A stretch of 39,149 nucleotides of DNA from JACRIM01 sp038042195 (GTDB lineage: Bacteria; Planctomycetota; Phycisphaerae; UBA1845; UTPLA1). The notes below the pieces were generated by a model, which worked only from the letters and a program-made list of their open reading frames with translations, had not been told where the DNA came from and ran no database searches. Position 1 is the stretch's first letter. Each line of letters begins with the position of its first letter. The stretch covers positions 1-39,149 of the forward strand of contig JBBTET010000056.1 in the NCBI GenBank assembly GCA_038042195.1. The letters are read 5' to 3'. Below, in pieces: positions 33,372 to 39,149 of the stretch. Made by a program: the position numbers and the translations under genes.

Positions 33372-35402
33372 ATGCCCTCCTACACCACCAATGACATTCG
33401 TAATATCTCCCTCGTCGGCCACGGCGGCGCGGGGAAGACCTCCCTGTGCGAGGCCTTTCTCCATAGCACCGGCGTCACCACGCGGCTTGGCAGCGTCGCC
33501 GACAAGACCAGCCACCTCGACACAGACGAGGAAGCCAAGGAGCGCGGCTGTTCCGTCGATTCGCATGTCCTGCACATTGAGGCCGAAGGCAGGACGATCA
33601 ACATGATCGATACGCCCGGCGCGCCCGACTTTGTCGGCACCGCCATCGCCTCGCTCATGGCCGTCGAGACCGCCGCCATCGTGATCAACGCGGCCGCCGG
33701 TGTGCAGGTCAACACGCGCCGGCTGAACGGCATGGCACTGGCGCAGGGATTGGCGCGCATTGTCGTTGTGAATCGCATCGATGCCGAGGGGATTGCGCTG
33801 GAGGACCTGCTCAGAGTCCTGCGTGAAACGATCGGCAATGAGGTCGTGCCCGTGAATCTCCCCGCCGGCAATGGCAAGTCCGTCGTCAACTGCATCACCA
33901 ACGCCGGCGGTGAGACTGACTTCTACAGCGTGGCCGCCGCGCACAAGGACATCGTCGAGCGCGTCGCCGAGGTGGACGACGCACTGTTGAACAAATACTT
34001 CGAACAGGGCGAACTCTCCGCCGAAGAGGTGCAGGAGAATCTTCCCAAGGCGCTCGCCGCCGGCAACATCGTGCCGCTCCTCTTCACCAACGCTCGCGCC
34101 AATGTCGGCATCAAGGAACTGCTCTCCTTCATCGCCAAGGAGTGCCCGTCGCCCCTCGAAGGCAAGCAGCGCACGCTCAAGCTCGGCGACAAGGAGTTGC
34201 CGATGAAGGTCGACGGCCCATTCGTCGGCCAGGCCTTCAAGGTGGCCAACGATCCCAAGAGCGGCATTCGATACTGCTTCATTCGCACCTTCGCCGGCCA
34301 CCTCAAGCCCGACGGCAATCTCGTCCATCCGCATGAGAAAAAGGGTGCCCGGCCCGGTCACCTGCTGCGGTTTCAGGGCCATGACCACAAAGACCTAGAC
34401 CAGGCCATCGCCGGGGATATTTTTGCCGTCTCCAAGACTGAGTTTCACATTGGCGAGACGCTCTTCGACGGACATGGCGACGGTGAGATCGCCAAGATCA
34501 AGTTCCCGACGCCGATGTACTCCCTCGCAGTCGAGCCGAAGGCCCGTGGTGATGAGGCGAAGATCGGCGACGCGGTGCGACGGTTCTCCGATGTTGATCC
34601 CTGCTTCAAGGCCCATCACGATTCGCAGACGCATGAACTGGTGGTCAGCGGCGTAGGCGACATGCACCTGCGCGTGATCCTGTCGAAGATGCACCGCCTC
34701 TTCAAGATCGACGTGAACACAAAGCCGCCGAAGATTCCGTATCGCGAGACAATCTCCGTCGGCGCGGAGGGCCACCATCGTCATAAGAAACAGACCGGCG
34801 GCGCGGGCCAGTTCGGCGAAGTCTTCCTCCGCATCGATCCGCTTCCGCGCGGCAGCGATCCGTCCCTCGAATGGGCGTGGGACATCTTCGGCGGGTCGAT
34901 CCCCGGCCAATATGAATCCGCAATCAAGAAGGGCGTCGTCGAGTTGCTCGGCCAAGGTGCGCTCGCCGGCTTCCCGTTGCAGGACATCAAGGTGAGCATT
35001 ACGGACGGCAAGCATCACCCCGTCGATTCCAAGGAAGTCGCGTTTAAGACGGCTGGCAAGTTCGCGTTCCGAGATGCCGTGCTCAAGGCCAAGCCCGTCC
35101 TGCTCGAGCCGATCGTGAACATCGAAGTGACGGTCCCGTCGGACAACGTCGGCGACATCACCGGCGACCTCGCCCAGCGTCGCGGTCGACCCAGTGGCCA
35201 GGACATCCTTCCCGGCAACCTCGCCGTCATCAAGGCTCAGGTGCCGCTGGCCCGCGTGGCCGATTACCACTCACGATTGAGCAGCATCACCGGCGGCAAG
35301 GGCAGCTATGCCATGGAACTATCACACTTCGAGGCGGTCCCGAGCAACGAGGCGCAGGCGATCATCGCCCAGTACAAGCCGAAAAAGGACGAGGACGAGT
35401 AG
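33372..35402 (+). CDS. Elongation factor G-like translational GTPase
   Basis: A 676-residue cytoplasmic GTPase of the EF-G family, five domains in the usual order. G1 is GHGGAGKTS at residue 16. G3 is DTPGAPDF. G4 is NRID rather than the canonical NKxD. The switch I region reads ERGCSVDS in place of the canonical ERGITI, so the key Thr is replaced. The later domains are recognisable: 'FIRTFAGHLKPDG', 'GVGDMHLRVIL', 'TGGAGQFGEVFLRIDPL' and 'LEPIVNIEVTVPSDNVGDITGDL'. No rpsL, rpsG or tuf is adjacent. It is therefore probably the EF-G-like paralogue rather than the housekeeping fusA. GGAG lies 10 bases before the ATG. Its role may differ from classical translocation. Confidence 0.9.
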   Translation: MPSYTTNDIRNISLVGHGGAGKTSLCEAFLHSTGVTTRLGSVADKTSHLDTDEEAKERGCSVDSHVLHIEAEGRTINMIDTPGAPDFVGTAIASLMAVETAAIVINAAAGVQVNTRRLNGMALAQGLARIVVVNRIDAEGIALEDLLRVLRETIGNEVVPVNLPAGNGKSVVNCITNAGGETDFYSVAAAHKDIVERVAEVDDALLNKYFEQGELSAEEVQENLPKALAAGNIVPLLFTNARANVGIKELLSFIAKECPSPLEGKQRTLKLGDKELPMKVDGPFVGQAFKVANDPKSGIRYCFIRTFAGHLKPDGNLVHPHEKKGARPGHLLRFQGHDHKDLDQAIAGDIFAVSKTEFHIGETLFDGHGDGEIAKIKFPTPMYSLAVEPKARGDEAKIGDAVRRFSDVDPCFKAHHDSQTHELVVSGVGDMHLRVILSKMHRLFKIDVNTKPPKIPYRETISVGAEGHHRHKKQTGGAGQFGEVFLRIDPLPRGSDPSLEWAWDIFGGSIPGQYESAIKKGVVELLGQGALAGFPLQDIKVSITDGKHHPVDSKEVAFKTAGKFAFRDAVLKAKPVLLEPIVNIEVTVPSDNVGDITGDLAQRRGRPSGQDILPGNLAVIKAQVPLARVADYHSRLSSITGGKGSYAMELSHFEAVPSNEAQAIIAQYKPKKDEDE

Positions 35403-35441
35403 GCCTTCGACGATGGGTCCCTTGTCGATTTCAGATCGCGA

Positions 35442-35843
35442 TTATGTCGGCCAGAGTTCCCCGGCGATCAATTCAATGGAGTTGCCGGCGGGGTCGCGGA
35501 AGTAGATCGAAATCGCTCCGGATTCCCATGTCACTTCGCGCTCTATGGGGACGCGACCGTTGGCAAGGTGAGCGCGCCACTCGGCGAGCGATTCTGGCGG
35601 AATGGAGAAGGCGCAGTGGCCGGGACCGATTGCGCCGTGGGACGGCACCTGCGCATGCGGCTGGGTCGTTTCATTCGGATTGAAGATCAGCAGGACGCTC
35701 TTCGCATCCACGCGAAGCGTCAGCCCACGCGTCGCCATCTCACTGACCTTCCGCAAGCCGAGAACGACGGTGTAGAACCGCTCCATCGCGGCGAGATCAT
35801 CGGCATAGAGGCAGGTTTCGTGGATGTGAAGGAGCGGGGGCAT
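35442..35843 (-). CDS. VOC-family (glyoxalase/bleomycin resistance-like) protein
   Basis: A 133-residue single-domain VOC protein. Likely metal ligands are the histidine in 'LLHIHETCLYADD' (His8), the histidine in 'GPGHCAFSI', and the glutamate in 'DPAGNSIELIAG'. The beta-alpha-beta-beta-beta repeats are recognisable. Substrate and reaction are not determinable; glyoxalase I, dioxygenases and thiol transferases share this fold. No SD precedes the ATG. A promoter (TCGACA-17 bp-CATAAT) lies so close that the mRNA would be leaderless. It is divergent from hicB. Confidence 0.87.
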   Translation of the reverse strand: MPPLLHIHETCLYADDLAAMERFYTVVLGLRKVSEMATRGLTLRVDAKSVLLIFNPNETTQPHAQVPSHGAIGPGHCAFSIPPESLAEWRAHLANGRVPIEREVTWESGAISIYFRDPAGNSIELIAGELWPT

Positions 35844-35847
35844 GGCG

Positions 35848-35876
35848 ATTATGGGCGGTGCGTTGTTCCATGTCGA
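35848..35876 (-). promoter_or_regulatory. Promoter of the VOC gene; predicted leaderless mRNA
   Basis: On the minus strand TCGACA (35871-35876) and CATAAT (35848-35853) are separated by 17 bp. Each matches the consensus at 5 of 6 positions. The -10 ends only 4 bases before the ATG at 35843, so transcription should start within the start codon region. Confidence 0.55.
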
Positions 35877-35890
35877 TCAAACCGTATAAT
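35863..35890 (+). promoter_or_regulatory. Promoter of hicBA
   Basis: A perfect TATAAT at 35885-35890 with TTGTTC at 35863-35868, 16 bp apart. The -10 is 26 bases before the hicB ATG. The element overlaps the -35 of the VOC promoter on the other strand, so binding of HicB (typically an autorepressor) here could affect both genes. Confidence 0.6.
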
Positions 35891-35916
35891 ACCAAGAGCC
35901 GTAGTGGAGCATCGCC

Positions 35917-36165
35917 ATGGAAGAAATCGCCATTCGCTTGCACATCGAGCCGCTCGCCGAGGGGGGCTATGTGGCGACGAGCCAGGATGTGCCCGGCTTG
36001 GTCGCAGAGGGTCGGAGCATCACCGAGGCAATGGAAATCTCGCAGGACTTGGCGCGGAAGATCGTCGAATCATGCCTCGATCATGGCGACCCGATTCCGG
36101 CAGCGCTGTCGAAATTGGTTTCGGGCAGCCATGTCGATCTTCTCGTGCCCGTGGGCATTCGCTAG
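35917..36165 (+). CDS. hicB: HicB-like antitoxin
   Basis: An 82-residue cytoplasmic antitoxin expected to bind and neutralise HicA and to repress its own promoter. The sequence 'GGYVATSQDVPGLVAEGRSI', then 'TEAMEISQDLARKIVESCL' and 'DHGDPIPAALSKL' are typical of the HicB core. There is no obvious separate DNA-binding HTH at the C-terminus, which is short. GGAG lies 7 bases before the ATG. The stop codon TAG shares its last base with the GTG start of hicA, so translation is coupled. Order is hicB then hicA. Confidence 0.88.
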   Translation: MEEIAIRLHIEPLAEGGYVATSQDVPGLVAEGRSITEAMEISQDLARKIVESCLDHGDPIPAALSKLVSGSHVDLLVPVGIR

Positions 36166-36389
36166 TGGGCCGACTCTCTGGATTCAAATATCGTGGCGTA
36201 GCGCAAAAGCTGCGAAAGTTCGGTTTCGTCTTTGACCGGACAGGAGCGGGTAGCCATGAAATCTGGCGACACGAATCGACCGGGCGAAAGGTGACGCTGC
36301 CTCATCATGCGAAGGACATGGCGGAAGGGACGCTGAGGGCCGTGTTGCGCGAGGCGGGGATTGAGGTTGAGGCGTTTTTGAAGAGGTAG
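36165..36389 (+). CDS. hicA: HicA-like mRNA interferase toxin
   Basis: A 74-residue toxin beginning at GTG 36165, which overlaps the hicB stop by one base (TAGTG). HicA folds like a double-stranded RNA-binding domain and cuts mRNA when not bound by HicB. The sequence has 'YRGVAQKLRKFGFVF', then 'GAGSHEIWRHESTGRKVTLP' with the presumed catalytic His near residue 31, and 'HAKDMAEGTLRAVLREAGIE'. The usual motif is GSHHIY; here it is GSHEIW. The gene is easy to miss because an overlapping ORF with an earlier start shares its frame. Length and motifs are normal. Confidence 0.9.
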   Translation: MGRLSGFKYRGVAQKLRKFGFVFDRTGAGSHEIWRHESTGRKVTLPHHAKDMAEGTLRAVLREAGIEVEAFLKR

Positions 36390-36420
36390 GCAAGAGGATC
36401 GTGGGACGAACCTTTACAAC

Positions 36421-37491
36421 CTATGGAAAGTCGATCACCACTCTGTTTGCCAATGGCGTTCCTCGAATCAGGAAATTACCACGTTCCTTTGTGGTTTCTC
36501 CGCCAAGAATGTGAATGTGGTTGAATTGGGAATCGGCCGTTGCAGCGTGTCCGTGTCGAGTAGTCTCCAGCTTTCCGATTTGTTCCCATGCCTCTGCTTC
36601 AATGTCGTAGCACATGATGGCTTGTAAGCCAGGGACGCCGTTAGGGGCCAACGACAATCCACCAACCAACATCAGTTTGTTCCTATCGTTATTCAGGGTG
36701 AGCGTAGCGCCTTGCAGCGGCGGAGGCTTTTTGCCCTTCGTCGAAAGTCTCTTCCACCTCAAATTATCGAGGTCCAAGCAGAATATATCCTGGTCGATGA
36801 CTGCTCGATCATCTTCATAACCCGCTCCACCGTAAACGAACAATCGTCTTCCTCTAGCGTCCAAAGCACCCGAATGATTCCAGCGGGGGCCCGGCACGTC
36901 ACCCGTTGGCTCTAGCTTGCGCCATTCGTTATCGCGGTCGTCGTACTCCCAAAGGTCTTTGCCCGGCAGAAATCCGTATTTGGGATGGGTGCCTCGATCT
37001 CCGCTGTGAAGCAAGAGACGGTTCTTAGAGGAATCGGCCACGAACACATGGCCATTACGCCCTTTTGGTCGCTTTCCCTCAGGCGATAGGTTCGTCCATT
37101 TGGGCTTAGGTGAATTCAAAGTTAGCTTCCAGAGATCCGCAGTCGGTTTCGTCTGCTCCGCAGGCCAGCCGCCAAATAGAAATATTGAGTCAGTACCTTC
37201 GTCATAAGTGATTGCAGGGCCAAAAAGGGCACCAGGAGTATCACCATCTGTTTCAATGCGACTCCAGGTGTTGTTCGATATGCTGAAAATGATCAGATCA
37301 TCGCAGGTCTTAGCCTTCGAAAGGTCACGGCCGCCATAGAGGATGATATGCTGCCGCTTGGTGTCCAAGGTGCTCCCGGCCATAAAGCGAGCGTATCGAG
37401 AGTCGAACTCAACTTGGTTTACACTGGATTGTGACGTCTCCTGTGCGACTAGAATTCCGTAAAGAATGACGACAATCTGATACGCTTGCAT
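36421..37491 (-). CDS. Exported kelch-repeat protein
   Basis: A 356-residue protein with a short signal-like N-terminus (MQAYQIVVILYGILVAQ) and about six kelch repeats forming a beta-propeller. The repeats contain LYGGRD, FLFGGWPAE, LHSGDRG, VYGGAG, LVGGLS and ILGGETT, spaced about 50-55 residues apart, each followed by a W-x-x-L segment such as 'TWSRIETDGDTPGALFGPAI'. The function is unknown; kelch propellers bind other molecules. The start at 37491 has GGAG 7 bases upstream; the open frame extends 15 codons further. The base composition is visibly lower in G+C than its neighbours, suggesting transfer. It starts 41 bases after the mmsA stop on the same strand. Confidence 0.85.
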   Translation of the reverse strand: MQAYQIVVILYGILVAQETSQSSVNQVEFDSRYARFMAGSTLDTKRQHIILYGGRDLSKAKTCDDLIIFSISNNTWSRIETDGDTPGALFGPAITYDEGTDSIFLFGGWPAEQTKPTADLWKLTLNSPKPKWTNLSPEGKRPKGRNGHVFVADSSKNRLLLHSGDRGTHPKYGFLPGKDLWEYDDRDNEWRKLEPTGDVPGPRWNHSGALDARGRRLFVYGGAGYEDDRAVIDQDIFCLDLDNLRWKRLSTKGKKPPPLQGATLTLNNDRNKLMLVGGLSLAPNGVPGLQAIMCYDIEAEAWEQIGKLETTRHGHAATADSQFNHIHILGGETTKERGNFLIRGTPLANRVVIDFP

Positions 37492-37532
37492 AAAGGGACT
37501 CCAGGTCAAAAGTCTCGGACTATTGCTTGTAA

Positions 37533-39062
37533 TCACCCCCGCGTCGTCACAAACTCCCCTGCACCGCCGTTCATGTGCCAGCGTGACAGGATCATCTTGT
37601 GCTGCGTGTAGAACTGAATTCCCTCGCGACCCTGGATGTGCAGGTCGCCGAAGAAGCTGCCCTTGGCACCGGTGAAGGGGAACATCGCCATCGGGGCTGG
37701 GACTCCGACGTTGATGCCGATCATGCCGGCGCCGGCGCGATGCTTGAACTCGCGGGCGGCGTGGCCGTCGCGGGTGTAGATCACCGCGCCGTTTCCGTAC
37801 AGGCTGCCGTTGGTGAGCGCGATGGCCTCTTCCAGATCGCCTACGCGTGAGACGCTAAGCACGGGGCCGAATAGTTCGGTCTTGCTCACGTGCATACCCG
37901 GATCAACGTGGTCGAAGATGGTCGGGCCAAGGTAGAAACCATTTGGTGCATCCGGCACCTTCACGCCACGGCCATCGCGGGCCAGCTTCGCGCCTTCCTT
38001 CGCACCCTTTTCGATATTCGCCAGAATCGTTTCCAAGTGCGGCCTCGTCGTCACCGGCCCCATGTCCACCTCGCCGGCCACGTCGGTCCGCCCCACCTTC
38101 ATCTTGTTCGCACTGGCGACGAGCGAATTCACCAGCGGGTCCGCCGCCTTGCCAATCGCGACGGCGAGACTACCCGCCATGCAACGCTGCCCCGCGCAGC
38201 CGAACGCGCTGGTTTGAAGCGCTGTGACGGTCTTGTCCATGTCTGCATCAGGCATCACAAGAATATGATTCTTCGCGCCGCCATTGGCCTGACACCGTTT
38301 GCCGTGCTGGGTCGCGGTCTCGTAGATATACTTCGCAATCGGCGTGCTACCGACGAAGCTGACGGCCTGCACCAGCGGATGCCGCAGGAGCACGTCGACG
38401 CACTCCTTGTCGCCGTGGACGACATTCAGCACACCAGCCGGAAGCCCCGCCTCCGCACACAATTCAGCGAGACGCATCGCGGAGAGCGGCACCTTCTCAC
38501 TGGGCTTGAGCACGAAGGTGTTGCCACAGGTGATGGCGATGGGAAACATCCACAGCGGCACCATCAGCGGAAAATTGTACGGCGTGATGCCGACGCAGAC
38601 GCCGAGCGGATGCGCGTACGTCTCGCAGTCCACGTCTTGCGCGATGTTGTGCATCGTCTCGCCCATGCTCAGCGACGGGATGCCGCAGGCGTACTCGACC
38701 ATCTCAATGCCACGGCGGACGGAGCCGACCGATTCAGCGAGGGTCTTGCCGTGCTCAAGTGACAGCGTGCGGGCGAGGCTGTCGGCGTTTTTCTCCAACA
38801 GGCTCACTAAGCGAAACATCACGCGGGCGCGCTCGACGACCGGCGTGTCGCGCCAGGCTGGGAATGCGTCATGCGCGGCCTGGATGACGCTCGCGGTCTC
38901 CTCGGCGGAGCAGAAGGGGACTTCCGCAATCTGATCGCCGGTGGAAGGGTTGAAGACGGGGCCGTGGCGGGTGGCCATGGAATCCGTCAGACGGCCATGA
39001 ACAAAAAGTTTGACCTTGGCAGGCGGGGACTTGGTCGGTCCGGGGGCAAGCGTGGCGCTCAT
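37533..39062 (-). CDS. mmsA: Methylmalonate-semialdehyde dehydrogenase (CoA-acylating)
   Basis: A 509-residue NAD-dependent aldehyde dehydrogenase that converts methylmalonate semialdehyde to propanoyl-CoA in valine (and possibly inositol) degradation. The family signatures are GITPYNFPLMVPLWM, LKPSEKVPLSAMRLAEL, 'VSFVGSTPIAKYIYETATQ' and the NGGAKN motif typical of MmsA/IolA. The catalytic cysteine is in FGCAGQRCMA near residue 296. The Glu-based general base of ordinary aldehyde dehydrogenases is missing, as expected for MmsA. AGGAG lies 7 bases before the ATG. It is apparently complete, about 90 bases from the window end. IolA and MmsA cannot be told apart from sequence alone. Confidence 0.92.
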   Translation of the reverse strand: MSATLAPGPTKSPPAKVKLFVHGRLTDSMATRHGPVFNPSTGDQIAEVPFCSAEETASVIQAAHDAFPAWRDTPVVERARVMFRLVSLLEKNADSLARTLSLEHGKTLAESVGSVRRGIEMVEYACGIPSLSMGETMHNIAQDVDCETYAHPLGVCVGITPYNFPLMVPLWMFPIAITCGNTFVLKPSEKVPLSAMRLAELCAEAGLPAGVLNVVHGDKECVDVLLRHPLVQAVSFVGSTPIAKYIYETATQHGKRCQANGGAKNHILVMPDADMDKTVTALQTSAFGCAGQRCMAGSLAVAIGKAADPLVNSLVASANKMKVGRTDVAGEVDMGPVTTRPHLETILANIEKGAKEGAKLARDGRGVKVPDAPNGFYLGPTIFDHVDPGMHVSKTELFGPVLSVSRVGDLEEAIALTNGSLYGNGAVIYTRDGHAAREFKHRAGAGMIGINVGVPAPMAMFPFTGAKGSFFGDLHIQGREGIQFYTQHKMILSRWHMNGGAGEFVTTRG

Positions 39063-39149
39063 GAAGATGCTCCTGGGGCTGTGAAAACAGGCAGTTTGGG
39101 GCTGTTGAAAAAGTTAAGCGTTTTCCTGTTCATGCGGCGATTCGTTGAT

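Noticed and set aside
33315..34388. A 357-codon minus-strand ORF opposite the EF-G-like gene
   Set aside because: Shadow of a conserved GTPase; no SD and no family.
35568..36389. A 273-codon ORF spanning the VOC gene, hicB and hicA
   Set aside because: Only its last 74 codons are a recognisable protein (hicA), with a GTG start at 36165 coupled to hicB. The upstream part is antisense to the VOC gene and overlaps hicB.
39090..39149. A possible insertion-sequence end near the right edge (GGGCTGTTGAAAAAG-like)
   Set aside because: It resembles some terminal inverted repeats, but there is no partner repeat, target duplication or transposase in the window. The 87 bases after mmsA are too few to judge.

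Overview
The window reads as a piece of a Planctomycetota chromosome. The evidence is the combination of a DUF1573 protein, a DUF1570-type zinc peptidase, an H-X9-DG type prepilin, secreted cysteine-rich and dockerin-bearing proteins, a single-chain ResB-CcsA cytochrome c synthetase and generally high G+C. The class cannot be fixed from this sequence alone. There is no rRNA, no CRISPR array, no complete insertion sequence and no phage gene.

Layout. 1-3010: tRNA-Leu(GAG), an exported DUF1573 protein with its own terminator, and thioredoxin reductase. 3063-11406: the extracellular section, with a 1656-residue cysteine-rich dockerin protein, scpB, a thrombospondin type 3 repeat protein with a C-terminal anchor-like tail, and a small probable lipoprotein. 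11655-19520 (minus strand): a prepilin-like protein, a DUF1570 peptidase, the ccsBA fusion and RNase Y. 19521-20329 is gene-free and carries strong hairpins. 20330-27822: dsbD, transaldolase, glutamate dehydrogenase, a 2Fe-2S ferredoxin-like protein, a 45-residue ORF, etfB, and a fusion of a B12-binding domain with a MeaB-type GTPase. 28128-35402: an M28 peptidase lipoprotein with two PDZ domains, a methyltransferase, a PLP decarboxylase and an EF-G-like GTPase. 35442-39062: a VOC protein, a hicBA toxin-antitoxin pair, a kelch protein of lower G+C, and methylmalonate-semialdehyde dehydrogenase.

How the genes work together. One theme is thiol and heme chemistry at the cell envelope: TrxB supplies reduced thioredoxin, DsbD carries electrons across the membrane, and CcsBA attaches heme to reduced apocytochromes. 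Several secreted products are rich in cysteine. A second theme is acyl-CoA and electron-transfer metabolism: the B12/GTPase fusion with EtfB directly downstream, and MmsA about 10 kb away.

The less expected observations are these. A dispersed palindromic repeat supplies the dsbD stop codon and forms a perfect 22-bp inverted repeat between the convergent tal and gdh genes. Seven genes share an extended -10 promoter (TGnTAGAAT-like). Two genes (ccsBA and the VOC gene) look leaderless. The B12/GTPase fusion lacks a mutase domain. A 45-residue ORF with a good ribosome binding site has no positively charged residues. The 19.9-kb region may hold a structured RNA. All functional calls come from motif reading; no database search was run.
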